Notes under the pieces: model-generated | The model's database searches: none | The model's input: only the letters and a program-made list of their open reading frames with translations | What the model was told of the DNA's origin: nothing | Source: CAZIUL01 sp964542475 | GTDB taxonomy: Bacteria > Planctomycetota > B15-G4 > CAYZWU01 | Reading direction: 5' to 3' | DNA: 64,000 bases | NCBI GenBank assembly: GCA_964542475.1 | Contig: CAZIUL010000012.1 | Location: forward strand, 40,041 to 104,040 | Position numbers and translations under genes: made by a program | In this document: positions 44,039-52,900 of the stretch, one piece after another | Position numbering within the stretch: position 1 is the first letter of the stretch | Layout of the letters: each line of letters begins with the position of its first letter

Positions 44039-44191
44039 ATGTACAACTGCCCTGAATGCGGATCCAAAATCCTCTTCGAAAACAACAACGAATATCTGCC
44101 GGTCATCTGTCCGGAATGCGGCGCTGATCTCTATCCCGAAGAGATCATTTTCCAGCAGATGATGAACGAGGATGAAAAAACCGCTGTGTAA
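44039..44191 (+). CDS. Small zinc-ribbon protein
   Basis: A 50-residue protein starting MYNCPECGSKILF with a second knuckle VICPECGADLYPEE: two CxxC pairs 25 residues apart make a zinc ribbon. An in-frame ATG 16 codons earlier (43991) would add a non-conserved segment; AAGG precedes the shorter start, so either is possible. The role is unknown; small ribbons like this often act in RNA or protein contacts. Confidence 0.6.
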   Translation: MYNCPECGSKILFENNNEYLPVICPECGADLYPEEIIFQQMMNEDEKTAV

Positions 44192-44379
44192 CACGGATCA
44201 TTATGCGACCCGCCCGCTGGTTCTCCGTCCTGTCTGAAAATATCCATAAAAATCTCTGAAATCCATTTCCGGTTCCGATAAGCCTGTTGAAAAACGATCC
44301 GGGGCACCGGTCCTTCGGTGGTCCTTCGGTTCCTCATTAAAATAAGGTATTCACCCGCCCTCTGAAGGAGAGAGTTGAA

Positions 44380-44670
44380 ATGAACGAACAGGAGTTAGAA
44401 AAAGAAAGCAAATCATTGAACAGCCTGCTGAAAGACCCGACTGCCTCGATTCAAGACGTGATGAGGCTGATAGGACAGGATAAAGCGCTTCTGGACAAGA
44501 TACTAGTAATGGCCAATTCCGCCCGGTACAGCTCGCGCAACAGGATCACCAGCCTGAGGCACGCCATTGTTTTACTGGGCTTCGAAAAAATAATGGATCT
44601 TTTCGACACCGGTGAGCAGGCGAAAAAGACCGCTGCGCCGGACCTGAAAGAACAGGAAATGGAAATTTAA
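44380..44670 (+). CDS. Mini-HDOD domain protein (N-terminal half only)
   Basis: A 96-residue protein with GAAGGAGAG upstream of ATG 44380. The text matches the first half of HDOD domains: SLNSLLKDPTASIQDVMRLI, DKALLDKILVMANSARY and RITSLRHAIVLLGFEKIM. The protein stops where a full HDOD domain would continue for another 100 or more residues, and it ends with a charged tail. There is no frameshift in the following bases, which lead directly into rsgA 12 to 63 bases downstream. HDOD proteins are signalling outputs; this truncated version could be a stand-alone binding module or a remnant. It is probably co-transcribed with rsgA. Confidence 0.65.
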   Translation: MNEQELEKESKSLNSLLKDPTASIQDVMRLIGQDKALLDKILVMANSARYSSRNRITSLRHAIVLLGFEKIMDLFDTGEQAKKTAAPDLKEQEMEI

Positions 44671-44732
44671 CGCATTCCATCATGCGAATATGGGTGACCT
44701 TTTCGCTTGTTTCGCTTATCTTTCCATTCCAA

Positions 44733-45662
44733 ATGAACTCGTATGAATCCGGCACAGTCATCAGCTTGCATGCACGCATGTGCGTGGTGGTTTCGGATTT
44801 GGACGGCCGGGAGGTATCATGCAAGCTCCGGGGGAAGCTCTTCACTAATCTGGGCGGCGAAACAAAACCCGTGACCGTGGGTGATCATGTCCGTTTCAAT
44901 AACACGCCCCGGGGAGAAGCACTCGAAGAGGTTTTCCCAAGAAAGAACTCTTTGACCCGACCCGCTGTCCGCAAAAAAGATGATAGCCAGACCATCGCAG
45001 CCAACATCGACCGCGTGATAATCGTCGCTTCAATAAAGACCCCCCCCCTGCGTTTCGGCCTAATCGACAGGTTCCTCGTTGCAGCAGGGTTCGAAGAGTT
45101 CGGCGCTGTGCTCTGCCTGAATAAGATCGACCTGATCGATTCGAAAGAAGATGAAACTCTCTTGGAACAAGCATGCGGCCTTTACCGTTCGCTGGGTTAC
45201 CAGGTCCTGGTGACGAGCGCAAAGGACGGGCAGGGGATCGATTCGTTGAAAGAGGCTATCAGGGACGGAATATCACTGATAGTAGGGCATTCAGGAGTCG
45301 GAAAATCAACACTGATAAACAAAGTCGACCCTGAACTAAACCTCAAGACCGGTGTTATCAGGGAAAAAGCCGCAAAAGGGCGGCACATAACAACAAAGGT
45401 TTCCCTGCTTCGGCCGGCAGGCGGAGGGTTCGTGATCGACACTCCGGGCGTACGCGAGTTCGGCATGAGCAAAATGCGGCTCGGCGACCTCGGACATTTT
45501 TTCCCGGAAATAGCTGCCGCGCTTCCCAGCTGCCGCTTCCCCGATTGCACACACCGCCACGAACCAAAATGCGCCGTGCTCGAGGCTGCCGAAGAGGGGA
45601 AAATAGCCGGGTCGCGATACGCGAGCTACCTGAAGATCATCGAAGAGCTGGAGGATCTTTAA
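44733..45662 (+). CDS. rsgA: Ribosome small-subunit assembly GTPase RsgA
   Basis: A 309-residue circularly permuted GTPase that helps mature the 30S subunit. An OB-fold N-terminus (SGTVISLHARMCVVV) is followed by permuted GTPase motifs in the order NKIDL (G4), GHSGVGKST (G1) and DTPGVREFG (G3). The C-terminal zinc site CRFPDCTHRHEPKC completes the family. The frame continues 17 codons upstream to ATG 44682, but that sequence (RIWVTFSLVSLIFPFQ) does not look like RsgA, so ATG 44733 is preferred, although no good Shine-Dalgarno precedes it. It follows the mini-HDOD gene on the same strand. A GTAGGGG-type hairpin lies just after the stop. Confidence 0.9.
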   Translation: MNSYESGTVISLHARMCVVVSDLDGREVSCKLRGKLFTNLGGETKPVTVGDHVRFNNTPRGEALEEVFPRKNSLTRPAVRKKDDSQTIAANIDRVIIVASIKTPPLRFGLIDRFLVAAGFEEFGAVLCLNKIDLIDSKEDETLLEQACGLYRSLGYQVLVTSAKDGQGIDSLKEAIRDGISLIVGHSGVGKSTLINKVDPELNLKTGVIREKAAKGRHITTKVSLLRPAGGGFVIDTPGVREFGMSKMRLGDLGHFFPEIAAALPSCRFPDCTHRHEPKCAVLEAAEEGKIAGSRYASYLKIIEELEDL

Positions 45663-45685
45663 GCCTAGCCCGCTTATACCGTTTC

Positions 45686-45715
45686 GTAGGGGAGCGCACG
45701 CAGGTGCCCCTCTAC
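45686..45715. terminator. Imperfect GTAGGGG...CCCCTCTAC hairpin after rsgA
   Basis: GTAGGGG (45686-45692) can pair with CCCCTCTAC (45707-45715) with a bulge. It begins 23 bases after the rsgA stop, in a segment starting TAGCCCGCTTAT that resembles the end of repeat A. It may be a degraded intergenic repeat acting as a terminator-like stem; there is no T-run. Confidence 0.35.
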
Positions 45716-45755
45716 AGGTCTTGTCGGACATGACTGACTTGTCCGGCTTTTCAAA

Positions 45756-46574
45756 TCAAAACTCAAAATCCAGCGACCGTTCCAAGGTAACATCGTACAG
45801 CCATTGCCTGCAAAAGGGCTCGTCCCTGCCCGGCAGTGGCGAAGGGTTGTCATCGCTCTCGGAAATATAGAACTCCCTTTGCAAGCCAAGCAGAACACCG
45901 TCCACAGCAGCAAAGCTGTCGTAAACGCACCAGACGTGATTTCCCTCGAGAGGCCCCTCTTCGGGCTGGTAAAAGACCCTGTTCAACCGCCATGTCGAAC
46001 AGGTGTAGTAAAGGCGAAAACGCGACGCCGGAAGCCGGTATCCCTCGCATTCGAAACAGATGTCGATCACGAAATAGTTCACGCCATTGACGCTATCCGT
46101 TCCCACGAGCGTAAAATCAACAGGCAGGCGAACAACAATAAATGGAAGAACCGTGAAAAAATAGTCGCTGAGAAGCTTCTGCTTAGTTTCCGTCCCTGTT
46201 TCGGCTATATTTTCTGAAAACTCCTCTTCCAAGCTCCCCGGTATTTCCTGCAAAGCCTCGCCTGTAAAAAGGCTGCCAACCGAAGCTCCGCCCTGCATCC
46301 GCTTCGAAAACGCCCTGTGTTCCAGGGTGTCGTATACACAGTCTTCCACAACCAAGCACGGCTCCGGTCCGGACAGATCCTCGGTGCGGAGTTTGAACAC
46401 AATGCCGCCTTTTTCGGTCCATTCCGGATAGCCGTGACTATACATGGACTCGAGTACAACCCTCCCCGCTTCAGAGCCGGACAACCTGGCCCTGTCCGAA
46501 GGGCTCACCCCGGTTGTCCCGCATGCGGGCAAGGCAACAAGAAATCCAAAAGCAACAAGCAAGTGCGTTCTCAT
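45756..46574 (-). CDS. Uncharacterised lipoprotein
   Basis: A 272-residue protein with a short signal peptide (MRTHLLVAFGFLVALPAC) ending in a lipobox LPAC, so it is probably an outer- or inner-membrane lipoprotein. The mature sequence has no motif I recognise. It has a beta-rich central part (FFTVLPFIVVRLPVDFTLV, YFVIDICFECEGY) and six or more cysteines after the lipobox Cys, which could form disulfides in the periplasm. It is convergent with rsgA and upstream of nothing on its own strand; groEL lies on the same strand 210 bases upstream but is separated by a strong terminator. Function unknown. Confidence 0.75.
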   Translation of the reverse strand: MRTHLLVAFGFLVALPACGTTGVSPSDRARLSGSEAGRVVLESMYSHGYPEWTEKGGIVFKLRTEDLSGPEPCLVVEDCVYDTLEHRAFSKRMQGGASVGSLFTGEALQEIPGSLEEEFSENIAETGTETKQKLLSDYFFTVLPFIVVRLPVDFTLVGTDSVNGVNYFVIDICFECEGYRLPASRFRLYYTCSTWRLNRVFYQPEEGPLEGNHVWCVYDSFAAVDGVLLGLQREFYISESDDNPSPLPGRDEPFCRQWLYDVTLERSLDFEF

Positions 46575-46618
46575 CTATCCAGACCCTCCAGCAGCAACAG
46601 CCTCGGTAAAAGTTACCC

Positions 46619-46665
46619 GTGTCCATCCGTGTTCATCCATGGTTCTCTTCTTCTTTCTTCCTCCG
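46619..46665. repeat. Dispersed repeat family C, copy 1
   Basis: GTGTCCATCCGTGTTCATCC then GGTTCTCTTCTTCTTTCTTCC. The same segment occurs inverted at 53621-53668 and directly at 61793-61840. It is a common type of intergenic repeat (ACGGATGAACACGG on the other strand). Confidence 0.75.
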
Positions 46666-46712
46666 CGTTCCTCTTTATTCTTCCTCTTCCTACGGCCTCC
46701 TCTCCCTAATCC

Positions 46713-46750
46713 AAAAAAATCAGGGGCGCGTTGTTCACACGCGCCCCTGA
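46713..46750 (-). terminator. Rho-independent terminator of groEL
   Basis: On the minus strand a 12-bp perfect stem (TCAGGGGCGCGT / ACGCGCCCCTGA, loop 7 nt) is followed directly by TTTTTTT. It starts about 35 bases after the groEL stop. Confidence 0.9.
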
Positions 46751-46785
46751 ATAATACCAATCAGCAAAGAGCAACTACAGACGGT

Positions 46786-48471
46786 TTACATCATACCGCC
46801 CATGCCGCCCATTCCGCCCATTCCGCCCATTCCGCCCATGCCGCCCATGCCGCCTGGGGGCATTCCGCCACCCGGAGGAGCGTCTTCTTTTTCTTTGGGG
46901 ATCTCGGAAACCATGGCGGCTGTCGTCAAAAGCAGCGTGGCGATCGAAACCGCGTTCTGGAGCGCGCACCTGGTGACCTTTGTCGGGTCGATGATGCCTT
47001 TTTTCACCATGTCTCCATAGTCGTTGCTTGCCGCATCATACCCGTCATTGACACCTTTGGCCTCGATCACGTTCTGCACAACTATGGAGCCGTCGCTGCC
47101 CGCGTTCTCAGCGATGTTCTTGAGAGGGAGCTTGAGAGCCCTGCGGACCAGGTCAATACCGACCTTCTCATCGCCCCTCAGCTTCAAACCGTCCAGGGCC
47201 GATGTCGCGCGGATAAAGGCTACTCCTCCGCCCGGAAGAATCCCTTCTTCAACAGCAGCGCGCGTGGCGTGGAGTGCGTCTTCGACTCGCGCCTTCTTTT
47301 CTTTCATCTCGCTCTCGGTTGCAGCGCCGACGTTGATCTGGGCAACTCCGCCCGCGAGCTTGGCCAGTCTCTCCTGAAGCTTCTCACGGTCGTAATCGCT
47401 GGAGGACTTGTCTATCTCGGCCTTGATCTGGGAAATGCGTCCCTGGATGTCCTTTGTCTTGCCTGCCCCCTCTATCACCGTGGTCTCGTCTTTTGTGATC
47501 ACCACCTTCTTGGCCCTGCCCAGGTCTGTGAGCTCCAGGCCTTCGAGGTTTATTCCAAGGTCCTCAAAAATCGCTTTTCCGCCGGTGAGCACGGAGATGT
47601 CATCGAGCATGGCTTTGCGCCTGTCACCGAATCCGGGAGCTTTCACCGCGCATGCGTTGAAAGTGCCTCTAAGCTTGTTAACAACTATCGTCGCAAGGGC
47701 TTCGCCCTCGATGTCCTCAGCAATGATAAGGAGGGGAGTGCCTGCCTGTGCAACCTTTTCCAGGACCGGAATGAGGTCCTTGATCGTGGACAGTTTCTTT
47801 TCGTAGATCAGGATGTAAGGGTCTTCGAGGACCGCTTCCATGTTTTCGAAATCAGTCACGAAATGGGGAGAGAGGTACCCCTTGTCGAACTGCATGCCTT
47901 CTACCCATTCGACATCCGTTCCCAGGGATTTCCCCTCCTCTACCGTGATAACACCATCCTTTCCAACGCGCTCCATGGCATCGGCAATGATGTTTCCAAT
48001 GGTTTTGTCGTTGTTCGAGGCGATCGTTCCGACCTGGGCGATCTCCTTCTTACCCTTGACGGGTATGCTCATCTCGTGGAGCTTGTTCACAACAGCATCC
48101 ACCGCTTTTTCAACACCGCGCTTAATTCCGAGCGGGCTGACACCTGCGATGACGTTTTTCAGGCCTTCTTCGAACACGGCTTCCGCCAGCACGGTGGCTG
48201 TCGTTGTCCCGTCACCGGCGATATCGGAAGTCTTCGAGGCGACTTCGTTCACCATCTGGGCACCCATGTTTTCGTACGGATCTTCCAGCTCGATCTCCTT
48301 TGCCACGGTCACGCCGTCCTTTGTGATGGTCGGCGAACCGAACGATTTCTGGAGAATCACGTTCCTGCCGCGGGGGCCAAGCGTGACCTTCACGGCCCGG
48401 GACAGCTTGTTGACCCCTCGGCGAATCACTTCTCTAGCTTCCTGTTCGTATACAATTTTTTTAGCAGCCAT
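46786..48471 (-). CDS. groEL: Chaperonin GroEL (Hsp60)
   Basis: A 561-residue chaperonin subunit. Its 14-mer ring with GroES refolds proteins in the cytosol. Diagnostic text includes VTLGPRGRNVILQKSFG, the ATP-binding GDGTTTATVLAEA, VEEGILPGGGVAFIRA and the C-terminal Gly-Gly-Met tail. ATG 48471 (MAAKKIVYEQEAREV) is the normal start. groES lies 119 bases upstream on the same strand, so they form the usual operon, closed by the strong terminator at 46713-46750. The long open frame on the opposite strand is antisense shadow. No CIRCE inverted repeat (TTAGCACTC type) was found in front of groES, so HrcA control is not supported. Confidence 0.98.
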   Translation of the reverse strand: MAAKKIVYEQEAREVIRRGVNKLSRAVKVTLGPRGRNVILQKSFGSPTITKDGVTVAKEIELEDPYENMGAQMVNEVASKTSDIAGDGTTTATVLAEAVFEEGLKNVIAGVSPLGIKRGVEKAVDAVVNKLHEMSIPVKGKKEIAQVGTIASNNDKTIGNIIADAMERVGKDGVITVEEGKSLGTDVEWVEGMQFDKGYLSPHFVTDFENMEAVLEDPYILIYEKKLSTIKDLIPVLEKVAQAGTPLLIIAEDIEGEALATIVVNKLRGTFNACAVKAPGFGDRRKAMLDDISVLTGGKAIFEDLGINLEGLELTDLGRAKKVVITKDETTVIEGAGKTKDIQGRISQIKAEIDKSSSDYDREKLQERLAKLAGGVAQINVGAATESEMKEKKARVEDALHATRAAVEEGILPGGGVAFIRATSALDGLKLRGDEKVGIDLVRRALKLPLKNIAENAGSDGSIVVQNVIEAKGVNDGYDAASNDYGDMVKKGIIDPTKVTRCALQNAVSIATLLLTTAAMVSEIPKEKEDAPPGGGMPPGGMGGMGGMGGMGGMGGMGGMM

Positions 48472-48590
48472 CGATTACTCCTCGTTTATTTGCACCACTA
48501 TGTTGGTCTTGATCAACTCCATCTGTTCGTTAACCCACATCTACAGAAACGTCGCGGTTCTTTACATGCGCCTTCGCGTGGAACAACCGG

Positions 48591-48890
48591 CTAAGCGACA
48601 ACAGCAAGAATCTCTTCCTCTCTAACCAGCAAAAGATCTTCGCCGTCCACCTTGATCTCCGTCCCGGCATAGGACGAGAAAAGAACCCTTTCCTCCAGCT
48701 TTACCTGGAACGATGCGCGGGTTCCGTCGTCGAGCATACGGCCATCCCCCAAAGCAAGGATAATACCTTCTTTTGGTTTTTCCTTTGCCGACTCGGGCAG
48801 GACAATGCCTCCCTTGGTCTTGTTCTGTGCCTCTACCCTTCGTATGAGAATATTGTCTCCCAATGGCTTGATCTTCTCTTGTTTTGCCAT
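48591..48890 (-). CDS. groES: Co-chaperonin GroES
   Basis: A 99-residue co-chaperonin. IKPLGDNILIRR at the start, the mobile loop region NKTKGGIVLPESAKEKP, and SSYAGTEIKVDGEDLLLV with a final EILAV are all typical. An AGGAGG Shine-Dalgarno lies just upstream of ATG 48890. It is the first gene of the groES-groEL operon. The dome loop and length are normal. Confidence 0.97.
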   Translation of the reverse strand: MAKQEKIKPLGDNILIRRVEAQNKTKGGIVLPESAKEKPKEGIILALGDGRMLDDGTRASFQVKLEERVLFSSYAGTEIKVDGEDLLLVREEEILAVVA

Positions 48891-48945
48891 TTCAATAAAC
48901 CTCCTGCCTTCCGGACAAATATAAAAAAACTAAACCTTGGATATA

Positions 48946-48973
48946 AAAACCGCGAATGCGGAAATGCGGTTTT
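48946..48973 (-). terminator. Rho-independent terminator of the receiver gene
   Basis: AAAACCGC (48946-48953) pairs with GCGGTTTT (48966-48973). On the minus strand the stem ends in GCGGTTTTTATAT, a T-run. It lies 30 bases after the stop of the response regulator gene and before groES. Confidence 0.75.
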
Positions 48974-49002
48974 GTAACTTTCACCTAATCCAATCCGGCG
49001 GA

Positions 49003-49413
49003 TTAAAAACCTTGAGGGTTTCCACCGCCGAAGTACTTGTCAATCAGCCTGTCCAATGTATAACGCATGAGCTCGATCTGTATGGGCTTGCTCAAAAAAG
49101 TGAACCCGCCCGCGTTGAGTGCCTTGAGCATAGAATCAGGAGAAGCATCCCCGGACATGAAAATGCAAGGCATGCGGCCTGCCTGCTCGGATATCTTCCG
49201 TAATGCAGCGATCCCGCTCAATCCGGGAAGGTTGATGTCCATGATGGAAAAGGAAACCTTGTTCTCCAGCGCTACTTCAACCGCCTCGATCCCGGTTTGC
49301 GCCTGAAAAACCCTGAACCCTTCCGAGGCCAGGTAAAGGCTCAGCGTCTGCCGCAGCGATTCATCATCCTCTGCAAGCAGGAGCGAAAACACTTTTTTGA
49401 AGCTTTCATCCAT
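49003..49413 (-). CDS. Single-domain response regulator
   Basis: A 136-residue receiver domain with no output domain. Acidic residues LLLAEDDE, phospho-acceptor D in FSIMDINLPG, FMSGDAS and the conserved lysine in FLSKPI are all present. ATG 49413 (MDESFKKVF) is preferred to a TTG three codons upstream. The C-terminus is short (YFGGGNPQGF). It acts by protein contact, as in CheY- or Spo0F-like relays. Its partner kinase is not obvious; the hybrid kinase at 56947-59799 has its own receivers. It is closed by the terminator at 48946-48973. Confidence 0.88.
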   Translation of the reverse strand: MDESFKKVFSLLLAEDDESLRQTLSLYLASEGFRVFQAQTGIEAVEVALENKVSFSIMDINLPGLSGIAALRKISEQAGRMPCIFMSGDASPDSMLKALNAGGFTFLSKPIQIELMRYTLDRLIDKYFGGGNPQGF

Positions 49414-49505
49414 CTCGATCAAGCCGGATACAGGTCAATATCATTGTCTCTCGAACCCGTAAATCACCTGCTCAATATCGTTTCGGTTCCATATCCCAAA
49501 ACAGA

Positions 49506-49534
49506 TTGACAAACAGGCATGCTTTCAGGATAAC
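49506..49534 (+). promoter_or_regulatory. Promoter candidate for the SHMT-GcvT leader
   Basis: A perfect TTGACA (49506-49511) is followed after 17 nt by GATAAC (49529-49534, 4/6). A second, weaker pair, TTAACA (49572) and TATACG (49596), lies 66 bases downstream. Either would give a long leader before ATG 49901. Confidence 0.5.
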
Positions 49535-49900
49535 AAATGTAGTGCCAATGCACCACACAGGAAATACTGCTTTAACACCTTTTATGTCATGATGTTATAC
49601 GATCGAGCAAACCTGCGGGCGTATACATGGCACAGGTCCATGCCAATTTGGCAGCAACTCCCCGAGGGAAAGAAAGTTTAAGTGTCATTCTGACACCCGG
49701 GAAGGCAGCAACACATCTATTTGCATAAGGATCAACTGCGCAATCCGGAAAAAATCAAATGAGTCAACTTTTCATTTAACTAAAAAGCAGTGCGCCTTTA
49801 GAATCTCATGTTTACTTCTTTTCGTTATTGATCAACTCCTGCTGAACCGGGAGTAGAACGATCATGTCCAGGCCGATAAGGTTATTTATGTAGTAAAGTT
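49535..49900 (+). other. Long untranslated leader with several hairpins before the SHMT-GcvT gene
   Basis: About 360 bases without a gene. Visible stems include GGCA-caggtcca-TGCC (49629-49644), GTGTCA-ttc-TGACAC (49683-49697) and ACTCC...GGAGT (49833-49854). GATCAACT recurs at 49730 and 49829. The conserved cores of glycine, THF, SAM, c-di-GMP and cobalamin riboswitches were looked for by eye and not found. It could hold an unclassified regulatory RNA. Confidence 0.4.
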
Positions 49901-52900
49901 ATGGAGAAATACGAGATGGATACTGCTGACAGGGCCGGGCCGGAACAGGAAAACACCTACCTTTTCGAGCAAAGCCTTTCACATGTAGATCCAGAGATTA
50001 GCCAGCTGATCGAGCTAGAAGATGAGCGGCAGCTTCGAAAAATCATCCTCGTTGCCTCGGAAAGTATTGCACCGATGGCTGTGCGACAGGCCCTTGGAAC
50101 CTCCTTTTCGAACATTTACGCTGAAGGGTACTCCTCAACAAGAATGATTCGCTCCCTGGAAAAGCCTATCTCCGATTTCGATCACCACCTTTCGTTTTTC
50201 AGGCGTTATTACGACCGGCGCTACTACAAAGGGTGCGATTACGTGAATTTCGTCGAGGCCTTGTGCCAGCAGCGCGCAGCCGCGCTTTTCGCGACCGACA
50301 GGTTCAACGGGTCCGGCCCCAAAGTGAAGGCGGAGGAGATCTTCGTAAATGTACAGGCTCTTTCCGGGGCAGCCGCCAACAACGCGGTTTACGAAGCGTT
50401 CCTGAAACCGGGCGACACGGTTCTTGGCATGTCCCTGGATTCCGGGGGGCATCTCACCCACGGCAGTCCGGTCAACCGCTCCGGAAAGCGGTACAACATC
50501 GTCTCCTACACCGCGGGCACAGCTACAGGAAAGCTGGATTTCAGCGAAATCCGAAAACTGGCACTGGAGCATAAGCCGAAGATGATCATTGGCGGCTATT
50601 CAGCCTATCCGTGGGCAGTTGATTGGGGAGCTTTCAAGGAGATAGCGGATGAGTTGGGCAACGAATGCGTGCTCCTGGCCGACATCTCGCACCCCGCGGG
50701 CCTGGTCGTGGCAGGCAGGTTTCCGAGCCCCATAGGGATTGCTGACGTCACCATGACAACAACCCACAAGACGCTTTGCGGCCCCCGCGGCGCGATCCTT
50801 CTAGCGACAGACAGGGAAAAGGCCCAGGCCATAGACATGGCTGTTTTTCCCGGAGAACAGGGCGGAGCCCATTTCAACACGATCCTGGCAAAAGCTGTCG
50901 CGTTCAACCTGGCAATGACCGATGATTTCCAGGAGATGCAGCGAAAGATAAAAGAGAACGCCTCCTACCTGTGCGAGGCCCTTGCCGAGAAAGGCTTGAA
51001 ACCGGCCTACGGCGGAACGGAATCCCACATGTTCCTCCTTGACCTGACAAGCCTAAAAGGCCCTTACAACTATTCGCTTCGAGGAGAAGTGGCATCGAGA
51101 ACCCTTGACCTTTGCGGCATTACCCTAAACAAGAACACGATCGCAGGTGATACGAACGCCGCCCACCCATCAGCTATCCGGATCGGAACAACCTGGATCA
51201 CGCAGCGCGGCTTCGGCAAAAGCGAGCTGGACCGGCTTGCAGAGCTGATTCAAAAGGTGCTCAGCAGCAGCGTGCCGTTCCACTACATCGGGCCGGCCGC
51301 GAGTCTGGGCCGGGCAAGGATCGATTACAAGGTGATGGAAGAGGTAAAAAGCGGGGTTGAGGAGCTGCTCAAGGGTGTCGATCCCAAATTCCCTGAAGGG
51401 CATCCGCTCTATCCGCACTACTCCATGCCGAAAGCCAGGCGGTTCGGGTCCGCTCTCGCGAGCGAGCTGAAGGAAACCGGCGCGAAAATGATCGAGTCGG
51501 ACGACAGGATGCTTCCTGATGCCTTCGAGGGCAGCGAAGCGGAGCAGGTGTTTGCGAAGGAGAACGCAGCCCTGGCGGAGATAAGCCAGATGCCCCTTTT
51601 CGAGGTGGGCGGTGAGCGGGCCGAAAACTTTCTTAACGATGTGGTGACCATTGATGTCTACGCCATGAAAGAGGGTGAATGCAGGGAAGCGTTCATGCTG
51701 GACAAGGACGGCCGACAGCTGTGTCACCTTTACCTGCTGAAGATCGGAACCGACAAGGCAGGCGGCTTTGACCGGTTCCGACTGTCCATAAACAGCGACG
51801 AGGGTTATAAGATCCTCTCGTGGCTGAGGGGGTTGTCCGACGGATACATCCTCCTCGACAAAAACGACATCTTCAAAAAAGCGGAGGGGCCCGTGGTCAT
51901 CTCCTCTCTGCGCACATCACTGCCAGAGGAGCGCCGCGTGCGCCTTGCCGTGATCGGGCCCAAGGCAAAAGAGTTGCTGGGCGATATAATCCCCGAGGCC
52001 AATTCGCTTGACGTGGATTCCTTCGCATTCGTCGATTGCGGAGGCACATCCATCCTGCTCTCACGGCCGAACAACCTCTTCCACACGGGCGGTTTCGAAA
52101 TACAGCTCCATCCCAGGCAGGCGCCCGGCCTTTGGAAAACCATCCTCGAAAAGGGCCGCTCGCGGATAAGGCCCATTGGAAGGGCTGCGCTGTCGGAAAT
52201 AATGGGCTGCAATGGAGCGGACGGCGAACCGATCGAGGCATCCGTCCTGATCGAGCGCAGCCCGGAATGTTTCGACCTCACCAAACCTTTTTTCATCGGA
52301 CGCGACAGCCTGCCCGGGGCAGAACCGCGCACCCCATACGAATACACACCGGAAATATTGCCCCTTCGGAAAACCCCGCTTTTCGAGGAGCACATAAAGC
52401 TGGGCGCCGGGAAGTTTCTCGTCCCTTTCGCCGGATGGAAAATGCCCGTGTGGTACACGCGCGTGAGCGACGAACACATGGCCGTGCGCACAACAGCCGG
52501 GCTCTTCGACGTGGCGCACATGGGTGTTCTTGATGTGAGGGGGCCGTCGGCCGCGCGTTTTTTGAACATGGTGGCAACCAACTACGTTGTCCGGATGTTC
52601 GACGGCCAGGCACAGTATAACTACCTTCTCTATCCGGACGGCAAGGTGATCGATGACATCATGATCTACCGCCTGGCCTGGGACAACTACCAGGTCGTGT
52701 GCAACGCGGTCAACGCGGAAAAGGTGATTCACTGGCTCAACGCGGTGAACTCCGGCGAAATCATGATCGACATGGAAAACCCCGGCGCCCGGATTGAAGG
52801 CAGGCCTGCAATAAGAAACCTGAAGGACAAATCCAGCGGTGAAGAGATGCGAGTGGACATTGCTCTTCAGGGGCCCAATTCGCGCGGAATCCTCCAGGCG

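Noticed and set aside
46444..48594. A 716-codon open frame antisense to groEL
   Set aside because: It has no recognisable domain, covers groEL in the opposite direction and reflects GC-biased third positions; groEL itself is unquestionable.
48891..49002. CIRCE element or sigma-32 promoter in front of groES
   Set aside because: No TTAGCACTC/GAGTGCTAA inverted repeat is present; the inverted repeat there is the terminator of the receiver gene.
49620..49650. Sigma54 promoter (TGGCAC...TGC) in the SHMT-GcvT leader
   Set aside because: The GG-to-GC spacing is one base too long and the -12 element is not TTGC.
49596..49700. c-di-GMP or cobalamin riboswitch in the SHMT-GcvT leader
   Set aside because: GAGCAAACC resembles one c-di-GMP-I segment, but the rest of the conserved core (GACGCAAAGC and partner) is missing; the cobalamin box is absent.
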